Origin: JAICWP01 sp035278025
Lineage (GTDB): Bacteria; Acidobacteriota; Terriglobia; Terriglobales; Acidobacteriaceae
Length of the DNA: 64,000 nt
Assembly: GCA_035278025.1 (NCBI GenBank)
Contig: DATEJK010000193.1
Span: 1-64,000, forward strand
Direction of reading: 5' to 3'
Of the stretch, positions 51,323 through 60,137 are shown piece by piece. Made by a program: the position numbers and the translations under genes. Under the pieces are notes generated by a model. It was not told where the DNA came from. It saw nothing but the letters and a program-made list of their open reading frames with translations, and searched no databases. Numbering within the stretch: position 1 is the first letter of the stretch; every line of letters begins with the position of its first letter.

Positions 51323-51799
51323 CTAGGGGTTCCTTTTCGTAACCTCGAAGGTCACGGCCTGCAGGACTACACCTTGACGCTGCACCCGGGTAGCCTCAGC
51401 GGGAGAAATACCCCAGCTTTCCAGAATCTGCGTGCTGGGAGCACGCAGCACGTGGCCCGTGACCCGCACCAGGTCACCTGATGCGATGGGCACGGGATTG
51501 CCCTGGGAGTCAATGGGAGTTACCGAGGGCTGCAACATGACCAGCACGGTGTTGTCTGGACTGGCGCCCACCCACAGGATGTCGTCCTCGGTCGTGTCCT
51601 GGATGGACACGTCGGAGAGAGTCACCGGCTGCGAGATCATGGCCTGGCCATGGCCGGAGAGCAACTGGTTCAGGGCGCTCGCATGCGCTGCATTCCGGGC
51701 AGCCGGGCTGTTTTGCGCCATGGCTAGGGCAAACAGACCCAAAAGCAGCAGTACTGTCGTGAATAGCGGCTGCAGACGATGGTGATCGAAGCGGTTCAT
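51323..51799 (-). CDS. Exported hypothetical protein, possibly OB-fold
   Basis: 158 residues from the ATG at 51799 (a TTG before it is unlikely). Signal peptide about 1-28, ending LAMAQ. The rest is beta-rich: TLSDVSIQDTTEDDILWVG, VLVMLQPSVTPID, GDLVRVTGHVLRAP. This looks like an OB-fold of the YgiW/YdeI type, but the match is only by feel. No conserved catalytic residues were noticed. Confidence 0.6.
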   Translation of the reverse strand: MNRFDHHRLQPLFTTVLLLLGLFALAMAQNSPAARNAAHASALNQLLSGHGQAMISQPVTLSDVSIQDTTEDDILWVGASPDNTVLVMLQPSVTPIDSQGNPVPIASGDLVRVTGHVLRAPSTQILESWGISPAEATRVQRQGVVLQAVTFEVTKRNP

Positions 51800-51978
51800 G
51801 GCCAAATCAGGTGTCCATTAACTCAGAACCCGGTGCGCGCCGTGCGGTTGCCATCCTCATGGCGGCGAGACAGGCCTGAGCTAAGCCCCGCGTTCAAAAT
51901 ACGGAACTCTCGCTGCCTCATCCATCCTTTCGCGCCTTTTCTTCCTTCTTACAGGGTAGAAAAGAGAAAGGGAACAAT

Positions 51979-52524
51979 ATGAGGGGCGGAAGGATGCGCT
52001 GGGTACTGGGAGCACTGGCACTCGCTTTGTGGATAGTACCGCCTCATCTGGCGGCACAGCAGCAATCCACAAGGCACCGCAGACATCGCCCGGCGCGGCA
52101 TGCCGCCAGAGGTTCGGCCCGGGACGCGGATGCGGGGCAGAGGTCCGGCTCGGATGCAAGGCGCCTCCAACCGGCGCACAGGGTTCCGCAAGGCGGAACT
52201 CCGACTCTGGAAAATCCTCGCCCTGCGGGCAGATTGGGAACGCTTCCCAATCAGACCCTCACGCCGGGCGCTACTACCGTGCCCAGCAACTCTGGCGCAA
52301 TTGCTCCCGCCAGCAACGCCGCCAGTTCGGGTGAGTACACCCCATCAGAAGGCTATTCGGCACCGACCACTCCGGGGGGCAATCCCTCGAACACACAGGG
52401 CGTCCCTACTTTTTCTTCTGCGGCGCAGCCTCCCGACGCCAATCTTCCACGAACGATAGCTCCCGCGCGGTCAAGCTTGTCAACCGCCAAGTCGTCCAGC
52501 AAATCTAAGCTCCGACCGCGCTGA
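51979..52524 (+). CDS. Exported low-complexity protein
   Basis: 181 residues. A hydrophobic start with AAQQQ near residue 28 gives a signal peptide. The rest is disordered: Arg/His-rich at first (RHRRHRPARHAARGSARDAD), then Ser/Pro/Thr/Asn-rich with a basic end (SSSKSKLRPR). No domain is recognised. An ATG at 51994 is also possible. Probably secreted or wall-associated; confidence is limited because low-complexity frames can be spurious. Confidence 0.5.
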   Translation: MRGGRMRWVLGALALALWIVPPHLAAQQQSTRHRRHRPARHAARGSARDADAGQRSGSDARRLQPAHRVPQGGTPTLENPRPAGRLGTLPNQTLTPGATTVPSNSGAIAPASNAASSGEYTPSEGYSAPTTPGGNPSNTQGVPTFSSAAQPPDANLPRTIAPARSSLSTAKSSSKSKLRPR

Positions 52525-52549
52525 AAGCGGAACGACAGAACTAAAAGCA

Positions 52550-52577
52550 AGAGCGGCGCCGTCGGGCGCCGCTCTTT
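52550..52577. terminator. Bidirectional terminator
   Basis: AGAGCGGCGCC (52550-52560) and GGCGCCGCTCT (52565-52575) form an 11-bp stem with a GTCG loop, with T on the plus side and A upstream. It serves the low-complexity gene (plus) and the FecR gene (minus). Confidence 0.8.
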
Positions 52578-52597
52578 ATTTCGCCGTTCATTAAGCC

Positions 52598-55054
52598 TTA
52601 ATGGTGTGATCCGCCGCCGTGGCTACCTCCGCCAGCATGGCCTCCACCCCCACCATTAGAGTGGCCGCCACCACCACCGCCTGAGTATCCGCCACGACCT
52701 CCACCCCCACCCGAATACCCGCCCCGTCCACCGCCGGAGTATCCACCGCGGCTACCGCCCGAGTATCCGCCACGGTTGACTGAGGAGCCGCCGCGATCAC
52801 TGTAGCCGCCGTATCCACCCCGGCTCATGCCCGCGCCGCCGTATTCCCGGGCCGGAGCTGATTGCCGCCCGCCTCCGTAATACCCGCCCGAGTTGTCGCG
52901 ATACGAGCCGCGTGAGCTGTTGTTGCTATAACGGCCGCCGTCGCCATAATTGGACGATGGACGACGGGTCACGATCGGCTGGCGGAGGTCCAGAGCTGGA
53001 CGCCCTGAACCGCCGCTATCCGAAAACCTCTGCCAGCCTTGCCGTGAAGCCTGGCCGGGTCCAGGGCCGGACGACTGCCCGTTGCCCCTAGATCCGTTGT
53101 TGCTCGGTGCGCCGCGGTACCGGTCTTGACCAGAAGACTGGGAGAACGGACGGTATCCGCCCTGATTTCCATTACCATGCTGGCCTTGGCCGTAGTTGCC
53201 GGCAGGCCGCGAGGGACTCTGCCGGAAGTCCTGGTTCCGTCCGCCATTAGCGCCCTGGTTACTGCTGCCGTTAGAGAAACCATGCCATCCCGGCCGAGCT
53301 TGCTGCTGGCGGCCAGCCCGGTTCGCGTTGTCCTGACCCGGTCCGAAGTTGCGGTTGCCGCCGTTCTGCGCGCGAGGCGAATTGTTCTGCGCTACGCCAC
53401 CGCCGAACCTCTGCCATCCCTGGCGGCCGGCCGTGGCCTGGCCTTGGCGCCCGCTCTGACCTGGAGTCGCGATGTCACGGCCGAACGGCACTGCCGAGGA
53501 GCCGCCGCGTCCCCCTCTGGCTGTTTGCGCATTCGTAGCTCCGCCGGGCTGCTGCCGCGATATGCCCAGCCGGTTAACTTCTGAACTGACGTGCGGGGCG
53601 GAGTTGCGCATGATGTTCTGCATCTGCCCCACCTGGTGATTAAATGACGCCGGCCGTGCCGCCGGGCTTCCACCCCGGCTGAAGAACCGCTGATTGGAGG
53701 CAATCCGGTTGTTGGCCGGACGCGCCGCCGTTCCCAGGCTGGCACGCCCGGGAACTACAGGCACGCGCCCAGTCATCATGGCGCCCCGGCGGAAGGTGGC
53801 GCCGTCAATACCACCGGCATGCCTTACTGGCATTCTGCCAAAATCCCGAGAAGGCATGTGCGACACCGCATTCAACAGACGCGGATTATTCTCAATTCCG
53901 CGCAGGTTGGAGTAGCCGTGGGGCCCGCGATACAGCGGTCCAAACCCGCCTCGGCCGCCGTAGCCGCCACGAAAATTGTAGATGTTCGTGACGTTGACGA
54001 TGTTCACGCCGCGTCCGTACCAGGGGTGGTAGAAATCCCCAGGTCCGATCGGCAGCCAGCCGATATTGCCGAAGCCGACGCCGAACCCAAACCCACCGCC
54101 AAAACCAAATCCAAAGAAGGAGACGTAGGCCGGAGCCCAGATCGGGCGATAAGCGGCATACACCGGTCCCGGCCACCAGCACCAGGAGCTGCCATAGAGG
54201 AACCAGCGGCCATAGTGATAAGGCGCCCAACCCCACGGCTCATACGATACCCAGGTCCAGCCGTAGTACGGCTCCCAGACCCAGTTGCCGTCACTATATG
54301 GGGCCCAGCCCGGGCCGACTGCCGGCGACCACACCCGACCGTAGTCGGGCACATCAACCCAGTGACCGTAATCATCCAGATCTTGCGATCCGGTGTAGTA
54401 ACGGTTGGTGTAGCGCCAGCTTTCGGCACGGCTTATCCGACTGTCCCGGTCGCTGTTCCAGCGGTCCCAATCGTCCTTTCCCGGCGCCGAGACAGTCTGA
54501 TATTCAGGGTTAGTCGTGCCCTCAATCGTAATGAGCTGCCCACTTTGGACACGAGTGCTGCCCTGAGGTGTAGTAACCTCCGCCTCACCTTCGCGGACGA
54601 TCACTTCTGTTTCCGTGGAAGAATTCACCTGGATGCGGTACACGCCCGGCCGCAGAGGCCGGATGGCTACGTTAGGCGTGTCAATTTCAATGTTGGCATT
54701 GCTGTCGCGCAATTGGCTGAAGTCGGCCAGACCCAGGCCCACCTGCACCTGCATGCGGTCACGGGTAAGGTCGGCGATGGTGGCATTGGCATTGTCGGCC
54801 AGGCGCAGAACGTCGGCATAGTCGAGCTGAATCTCGGCTCGCGCGTCGGGTCCGGTGGCCACCTTGTCGCCGGCCACCAGCGGCGTGTTCAGCCGGGCAT
54901 TGACCCAATCACCGGAGTCACCGCGCTGCATGGTCACATCGCCGTGGATAAGGCTCACGCGCCCCACGCCGGGCTGCATCTGCGCCCCGGCGTAGATCAC
55001 CGTGGTCGCCATTACCGCCAGGACCGCTGCCAGACTCGCCAGATACCGTTTCAT
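52598..55054 (-). CDS. Exported FecR-domain protein with Tyr/Trp-rich and Gly-rich regions
   Basis: 818 residues from the ATG at 55054 (GGGAGGTGG upstream). Signal peptide (about 1-24). A FecR domain (about 30-160: GDVTMQRGDSGDWVNARLNTP, VREGEAEVTTPQG). Then a Trp/Tyr/Gly/Pro segment with repeated WxPYxxGxW (about 215-300, DUF6600-like), followed by more than 400 residues of Gly/Arg/Ser/Asn/Gln-rich sequence ending in GGYSGG repeats and His. FecR domains usually relay signals to ECF sigma factors, but none is next door. The long tail is probably disordered and may be involved in adhesion or aggregation. Confidence 0.85.
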   Translation of the reverse strand: MKRYLASLAAVLAVMATTVIYAGAQMQPGVGRVSLIHGDVTMQRGDSGDWVNARLNTPLVAGDKVATGPDARAEIQLDYADVLRLADNANATIADLTRDRMQVQVGLGLADFSQLRDSNANIEIDTPNVAIRPLRPGVYRIQVNSSTETEVIVREGEAEVTTPQGSTRVQSGQLITIEGTTNPEYQTVSAPGKDDWDRWNSDRDSRISRAESWRYTNRYYTGSQDLDDYGHWVDVPDYGRVWSPAVGPGWAPYSDGNWVWEPYYGWTWVSYEPWGWAPYHYGRWFLYGSSWCWWPGPVYAAYRPIWAPAYVSFFGFGFGGGFGFGVGFGNIGWLPIGPGDFYHPWYGRGVNIVNVTNIYNFRGGYGGRGGFGPLYRGPHGYSNLRGIENNPRLLNAVSHMPSRDFGRMPVRHAGGIDGATFRRGAMMTGRVPVVPGRASLGTAARPANNRIASNQRFFSRGGSPAARPASFNHQVGQMQNIMRNSAPHVSSEVNRLGISRQQPGGATNAQTARGGRGGSSAVPFGRDIATPGQSGRQGQATAGRQGWQRFGGGVAQNNSPRAQNGGNRNFGPGQDNANRAGRQQQARPGWHGFSNGSSNQGANGGRNQDFRQSPSRPAGNYGQGQHGNGNQGGYRPFSQSSGQDRYRGAPSNNGSRGNGQSSGPGPGQASRQGWQRFSDSGGSGRPALDLRQPIVTRRPSSNYGDGGRYSNNSSRGSYRDNSGGYYGGGRQSAPAREYGGAGMSRGGYGGYSDRGGSSVNRGGYSGGSRGGYSGGGRGGYSGGGGGRGGYSGGGGGGHSNGGGGGHAGGGSHGGGSHH

Positions 55055-55382
55055 GGCCCACCTCCCACCGAATCGGCCAGAGGACTCCACAACCGACCCT
55101 TATTATGCAGGGCAGGGGCCAAACCAGTAGTTCTATGCTAAGTGCTTAGTTATCAGAGACGTGGCCCTTAACGCGGCGGAGGCGATGGCGCCGACTGGTG
55201 GTGGTTTTCGTGCGCCGGTGGTGGTTTTCCGCCACCCTCTGCCTGCGCCCCTGCGGTGAGATCTAAACACTAATTCGGCAGGGGTTTGGGTTTTGATCGG
55301 CGTATGCTGCGGTTGGCGCAGAAATCCTTTGCTGCACTGATGCGTGAGCAAGGTAGCGAGCCGAAGCGCCCGGCAACGGCCG
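55055..55382. other. Spacer of 328 bases, no gene seen
   Basis: Contains a direct repeat GGTGGTGGTTTTC (near 55196 and 55217), and little else. It separates the gyrB stop from the FecR gene start, both on the minus strand. No hairpin with T-tract was found. Confidence 0.45.
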
Positions 55383-58019
55383 TCAGATATCCAGATTTTT
55401 GACGTCGAGCGCGTTGTCTTCGATGAACTTGCGGCGGGCCTCAACGTCTTCGCCCATAAGCGTGGTGAAGATGGTCTCGCACTCGGCGATGTCTTCCAGT
55501 TTCACGGAGAGCAGGGTACGGCGCTCCGGATCCATGGTGGTCTGCCAGAGCTGCTCCGCGGTCATCTCGCCCAGTCCCTTGTAGCGTTGGATGGTGAAAT
55601 CCTTGCGGCCTTCGTTAAGCACATATTCAAACAGCTCGCGCGGTGATGTCTTCTCCACCACCTCCGGCTCGGCGGCTTTCTTCTTGGCGGCCTTGGGCGC
55701 CTTCTTCTGCGCTTTTTCCTGCTCCTCGCGTTCGGCGTCGCTCAGCTCTTCCCCGCCATTGGTGGAAGCTTTGGCCAGCGTCTCAATGACGAAGGGCGGC
55801 TCCATGTTGGCCTCGATCTGCTTGTACTTGGCCATCATCTGGCGGTACTCGGGCGAGGACGCCAGCTCCCAATTGATGACGTGCTCGGCGCCTTGGGAGT
55901 TCACGAAAACCACTTCCCAAATATTGTGCTCGTCATCGTGGCGCAGTTCCACGCTCTTGAAGGCGCGCTCCTTCTGGATCTTCTTCAGGTCCCTTTCCAG
56001 CCTCTCCAGCTTCTTGGGCGCGTCTTTCTTGTCGCCTTCGAAATCGGTACGCTTGGCCAAGTCAAGCTTGGGCAGCAACTCGGTGACCCTGTCGTCGCGC
56101 AGGCGCTTGTCCACCTTGTCGAAGAAAACCAGGTACTCGTTGAGCACGGTCATGAACTTGGTGAGCGGCGCACCCTCCAGACGGGCGGCGCCTTCGCCGT
56201 AGCGCACCACCAGGCCTTCGGCCGCGCGCTTCACCATGACCTTCACGAACTCGCGGTCGTCTTTGATGTACTGCAGCGACTTGCCCTTCTTCACTCCGTA
56301 AAGCGGCGGTTGGGCGATGTACACGTTGTTGCGCTTGATCAGGTCCTGCATGTGCCGGAAAAAGAACGTCAGCAGCAGGGTGCGGATGTGGGAACCGTCC
56401 ACGTCGGCGTCGGTCATCAGGATGACCTTGCCGTAGCGCAGTTTGGTAGGATCAAAATCCTCCTTGGAGATGCCGGTGCCCAGCGCCGTGATCATCGCGC
56501 GGATTTCCTCGTGGCCCAGCATCTTGTCGTAACGCGCCTTCTCCACGTTCAGGATCTTGCCTTTTAGAGGCAGGATGGCCTGGAAGCGGCGGTCGCGGCC
56601 CTGCTTAGCGGTACCACCGGCGCTTTCGCCCTCCACCAGGAACAGTTCGCAGCGGTTGGGATCGCGCTCCGAGCAGTCGGCCAGCTTGCCGGGCAGGCCG
56701 CCGCCGTCGAGCGCGCCCTTGCGCCGGGTGAGGTCGCGGGCCTTGCGCGCGGCTTCGCGGGCGCGGGCGGCGTCAATAGCTTTATTGATGACGCGCTTGG
56801 CTACCGGCTGGTTTTGCTCAAAAAAGGCGCCCAGACGCTCGTTGACGAAGGCCTGCACGACGCCGGCAATGTCGGAATTCAGTTTGCCCTTGGTCTGCCC
56901 TTCAAACTGCGGCTGCGGCAGCTTGACACTGATCACCGCCACCAGCCCTTCGCGAACGTCATCGCCGGTCAGATTTTCCTTCACGTCCTTGAATAGCCCC
57001 AGTTGCTGGCCGGCATAGTTGATGGTGCGGGTCAGAGAGGTGCGGAAACCGCTCAGGTGAGTGCCGCCATCTACAGTGTTGATATTGTTGGCGAAGCTGA
57101 ACACGGAGTCGGAGTAGCCGTCGTTGTATTGCAGGCCAATCTCCATGTGCACTCCGTCGCGATCGTCCTCCATGTAGATCGGACGGTCGTGCAACACGCT
57201 CTTGCCCTTGTTCAGGTGCTTGATAAATTCCGCAATGCCGCCGTTGTACTTGAATTCCGCCTTCTTAGCCTCGCCGGTCTTGGGATCGGAGGTGCGCTCG
57301 TCGGTCAACGTAATCAGCAGGCCTTTGTTGAGGAAGGCGAGCTCGCGCAGGCGCTGGGCCAGAGTATCGAAGTTGTATTCGGTGACGGAGAAGATGGTGG
57401 TGTCGGGCTTGAAATGCACCTTCGTTCCAGTCTTTTTCGCCGGCCCCATCTTCTTGAGCTTGCTCGTGGGCTCGCCCTTGGAGTAGGTCTGCTCCCAGGT
57501 GGAGCCGTCGCGCTTAATTTCCAGAGTCAGCTCTTCGCTGAGCGCGTTCACGCAGCTGACGCCCACCCCGTGCAAGCCGCCGGATACTTTGTAAGTGGAG
57601 CTGTCGAACTTGCCGCCGGCGTGCAGCTTGGTCATGACTACTTGTGCCGCGGGCACCTTTTCGCCATCCAGGTCCATGGTTTCGACGGGAATTCCGCGGC
57701 CGTCGTCCACTACCGTGATGGAGTTGTCGTCGTGAATGGTGACGTCAATCTTTTCGGCATAGCCGGCCAGAGCTTCGTCCACCGAGTTGTCCACCACTTC
57801 ATACACCAGGTGGTGAAGGCCCAGCTCGCCCGTCGAGCCGATGTACATAGCGGGACGCTTGCGCACCGCTTCCATGCCGCCCAGGACCTTGATTGATTCG
57901 GCGGTATAGTCCTGCGCCCCATTGGCACCGTTAGGCTTGCCAATCGCTTCGGGCTTGCCGTTTTTCAGCTTGGAATCGGCGGCGGTGGTATCGGTAAGGG
58001 AAGTTGCTTTGGTGGCCAT
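55383..58019 (-). CDS. gyrB: DNA gyrase subunit B
   Basis: 878 residues, GGAG upstream of the ATG at 58019. It holds the ATPase and metal-binding part of gyrase, which puts negative supercoils into DNA. GHKL ATPase motifs: EVVDNSVDEALAG, DDGRGIPV and GGLHGVGVS. TOPRIM: EGESAGGTAKQGRDRRFQA and MTDADVDGSHIRTLLLTFFF. C-terminal IQRYKGLGEMTAEQLW. It has the insertion of the longer Gram-negative type and an additional Lys/Ala/Glu-rich stretch near residue 790. gyrA and recF are not nearby. Confidence 0.98.
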   Translation of the reverse strand: MATKATSLTDTTAADSKLKNGKPEAIGKPNGANGAQDYTAESIKVLGGMEAVRKRPAMYIGSTGELGLHHLVYEVVDNSVDEALAGYAEKIDVTIHDDNSITVVDDGRGIPVETMDLDGEKVPAAQVVMTKLHAGGKFDSSTYKVSGGLHGVGVSCVNALSEELTLEIKRDGSTWEQTYSKGEPTSKLKKMGPAKKTGTKVHFKPDTTIFSVTEYNFDTLAQRLRELAFLNKGLLITLTDERTSDPKTGEAKKAEFKYNGGIAEFIKHLNKGKSVLHDRPIYMEDDRDGVHMEIGLQYNDGYSDSVFSFANNINTVDGGTHLSGFRTSLTRTINYAGQQLGLFKDVKENLTGDDVREGLVAVISVKLPQPQFEGQTKGKLNSDIAGVVQAFVNERLGAFFEQNQPVAKRVINKAIDAARAREAARKARDLTRRKGALDGGGLPGKLADCSERDPNRCELFLVEGESAGGTAKQGRDRRFQAILPLKGKILNVEKARYDKMLGHEEIRAMITALGTGISKEDFDPTKLRYGKVILMTDADVDGSHIRTLLLTFFFRHMQDLIKRNNVYIAQPPLYGVKKGKSLQYIKDDREFVKVMVKRAAEGLVVRYGEGAARLEGAPLTKFMTVLNEYLVFFDKVDKRLRDDRVTELLPKLDLAKRTDFEGDKKDAPKKLERLERDLKKIQKERAFKSVELRHDDEHNIWEVVFVNSQGAEHVINWELASSPEYRQMMAKYKQIEANMEPPFVIETLAKASTNGGEELSDAEREEQEKAQKKAPKAAKKKAAEPEVVEKTSPRELFEYVLNEGRKDFTIQRYKGLGEMTAEQLWQTTMDPERRTLLSVKLEDIAECETIFTTLMGEDVEARRKFIEDNALDVKNLDI

Positions 58020-58380
58020 TCAGCTCCGTAAATCAAGCGCGAGGGTCAGGCTTTAAGGGGGAGGAATTTTTCATCCCCCAAACTTGATACAAGTTATTGA
58101 AATTAGACGCAGTTAGCGGAACTCGACCCGAATTCTATTCTAGCATAACGCGGGTGATTTTTGAGCCCCAAAGTTGGGGGTATCTTGAGGCGCAACAGGA
58201 TAAAAATCAGCGACTTACAGACATTATTTTCCGCCAGAGATACTGAGGCATGGAGGGGACCAAGCGATTCAGAATTATGGGGCCGAGGGGCGTCTCGCGT
58301 CTGCGCAAGCTGCCCCGCCCGACACAAGCCCGTCAAACGAGCTAGCTTTCCCTGTGGCGTGCCTCTGAGCTGAAGACGAA
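58020..58380. other. gyrB upstream region, no gene
   Basis: 361 bases. It holds the inverted repeats AACTTG-ATA-CAAGTT (58081-58095), 62-76 bases before the gyrB start, and CCCCAA-AG-TTGGGG (58166-58179). A 77-codon minus-strand frame lacks a ribosome-binding site and was not accepted. Confidence 0.45.
58081..58095. promoter_or_regulatory. Perfect inverted repeat upstream of gyrB
   Basis: AACTTG (58081-58086), ATA, CAAGTT (58090-58095). A possible operator; no matching regulator was identified. Confidence 0.35.
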
Positions 58381-58803
58381 CTAGACCGCCTTCGCCCGCA
58401 CCTCCGTCAACGCACTGGTGCAGAAGGCACAGCGGCGGGCGTCAATGGGAATTTCGCTCAGACAGTCAGGGCACTTCTTGGTGGTGGGATCGGCGGGCGG
58501 CTCCTTGCGCGCGCGCGAAACCAATGCATTGATGGGCGTGACCACGAAGAAGTACACCGCGGCGGCAATGAGCACGAATGACACTACGGCATTGATGAAG
58601 TCGCCGTAAAGGAACGTGCTGTTATTGATGGTGAAGCTGAGCGCGCCGAAGTCTGGCTTGCCTACTATGGCGGCGATAAACGGAGTAAGCAGGTCCTTAA
58701 CAAACGAAGTAACCACGGTGCCGAAAGCGGCGCCGATAACCACGCCAACAGCCAAATCCACTACACTGCCCCGCAGCACGAACTGCCGAAAGCCTTTGAG
58801 CAT
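58381..58803 (-). CDS. mscL: Large-conductance mechanosensitive channel with C-terminal zinc ribbon
   Basis: 140 residues from the ATG at 58803 (AGGGGG upstream); the open frame continues upstream but adds unrelated sequence. MscL opens under membrane tension to release solutes. TM1 (about 14-40: RGSVVDLAVGVVIGAAFG, the gate region) and TM2 (about 70-95). After a short cytoplasmic linker a zinc-ribbon tail follows: Cys111, Cys114, Cys125, Cys128 (CPDC...CAFC). Usual MscL is about 136 residues and ends in a helix; here the helix is replaced. It lies 91 bases after the cation efflux gene on the same strand. Confidence 0.95.
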   Translation of the reverse strand: MLKGFRQFVLRGSVVDLAVGVVIGAAFGTVVTSFVKDLLTPFIAAIVGKPDFGALSFTINNSTFLYGDFINAVVSFVLIAAAVYFFVVTPINALVSRARKEPPADPTTKKCPDCLSEIPIDARRCAFCTSALTEVRAKAV

Positions 58804-58894
58804 GGCGCACCCCCTGAGGCGGGTAGAGTAGCCCCGCACGGGCGGGACGTCAAATGCAAGGATCACCGGCAAGAGTGAGGAACTTGTCCCCAGG

Positions 58895-59830
58895 CTAGTG
58901 GGCGTGTTCGCCAGGTTGTTCGTGACCGGAAGTGGGGACAACGCAGCCATGGGCAACGTCACAGACCACGTGCTCGAACTGGATGGTGGTGTGGTAGATG
59001 CGGAAGTGGTTGCGCAACTTGTCCTTGACCTCGTTCAGGATGCGTTCGCTGGCCGAGGGCGGAATATCAGCGATGCTGATGTGGCAAGAGAGGGCGTGAG
59101 TTTCCGAGCCGATGCTCCAGACGTGCAGGTCGTGCACGTCATTGACGCCGTCAATGCCGGCAATAGCGGCGGTGATGTGTTCGAGTTCCATGCCCCGAGG
59201 AGTGCCTTCCAGGAGAATATTCAGGCTCTCACGGACAATGCCGACGGCTGACCACAGGATGAGCACACCTATACCGAAGGAAAGGGCGGAGTCAATCCAG
59301 ACATAGCCCGTGGCCAGAATAGCGAAACCGCCTGCGATCACGGCGGCGGTGGAGAGCGTGTCGCCGAACTCGTGCAGGAAGGCGCTGCGGATATTCAAGT
59401 CATGGCTGCTGCCGTAGAGCAGCCAGGCGATCGCGCCATTCAGCAGCACGCCCAGCGCAGCCACCCAAATCATTACTCGGGCATGAATGGCGGCCGGGAA
59501 GAACAGGCGGTGGAAGGCTTCATAAAAAATGACAAAGGAGATGACGACCAGGCCCATGGCGTTAAGGAAGGCGGCCAGGACACCGGCCCGGGAGTAGCCA
59601 TAGGTCTTGGTGGGACTGGGCGGACGCTGCTGCAGGTAAACAGCGCCCAGCGATAGCAACAAGGCCAGGAAGTCGGAGGCGTTATGGCCGGCTTCCGAGA
59701 GCAGGGCCAAGCTGTGGGCCTTAATCCCGGCAACGATGAGCAGAGCGATGTAAGCGAGAGTAAGACCGAGTGAGATGCGCAGCACGCGGGAGGGCTCATG
59801 GGCATGGGTATGGCCGTTGTGCGCGTGCAT
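58895..59830 (-). CDS. Cation diffusion facilitator (CzcD/ZnT-type efflux)
   Basis: 311 residues, six membrane helices (about 15-215) and a C-terminal cytoplasmic domain (about 220-300). The transported-metal site is visible as His49-Asn-x-x-Asp53 in TM2 and His153-x-x-x-Asp157 in TM5. Cytoplasmic domain: HDLHVWSIGSETHALSCHI. His-rich ends (MHAHNGHTHAHE and HEQPGEHAH) suggest metal binding. Proton-driven export of Zn, Co or Cd; the metal cannot be fixed. mscL follows on the same strand. Confidence 0.95.
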   Translation of the reverse strand: MHAHNGHTHAHEPSRVLRISLGLTLAYIALLIVAGIKAHSLALLSEAGHNASDFLALLLSLGAVYLQQRPPSPTKTYGYSRAGVLAAFLNAMGLVVISFVIFYEAFHRLFFPAAIHARVMIWVAALGVLLNGAIAWLLYGSSHDLNIRSAFLHEFGDTLSTAAVIAGGFAILATGYVWIDSALSFGIGVLILWSAVGIVRESLNILLEGTPRGMELEHITAAIAGIDGVNDVHDLHVWSIGSETHALSCHISIADIPPSASERILNEVKDKLRNHFRIYHTTIQFEHVVCDVAHGCVVPTSGHEQPGEHAH

Positions 59831-60137
59831 AGGACCAGTCTAATTTCGGAAACAGAGCGGTTCAATAGCACCTTTGGGAATTGACGTTGCGAGTTCAGCT
59901 GAAGGGTAAGGTCCTTGACCTGGACGGGGCTGGCTCGCCACTCGGCTCATGATGACCCTCTCTATTAGGAACTTGGGCCCGCACGAAGCAGAGTGGCCTT
60001 GCCGGCAAGGGCAAACCCCGGGCGCATTCCAGCACCTAACTCAACAGCTGAATCAACTGATGGCCGAAGCTACCTTGGCGCTCCCTTCGTCGCGAGCAGA
60101 GACTCGCAATCGCCAAAAAATTCAGGAGAAAAGTTGT
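59831..60137. other. Divergent spacer, with palindrome
   Basis: 307 bases between the efflux gene (minus) and the BON gene (plus). Contains the 14-base palindrome CCTTGCCGGCAAGG (59997-60010). The frame upstream of the BON gene is open from 59949 but not conserved-looking. Confidence 0.4.

Noticed and set aside
53819..55141. 440-codon open frame on the plus strand
   Set aside because: Antisense to the FecR-domain gene, which has a signal peptide, a domain and a good ribosome-binding site.
58103..58336. 77-codon minus-strand frame upstream of gyrB
   Set aside because: No ribosome-binding site, no domain, composition like non-coding sequence.
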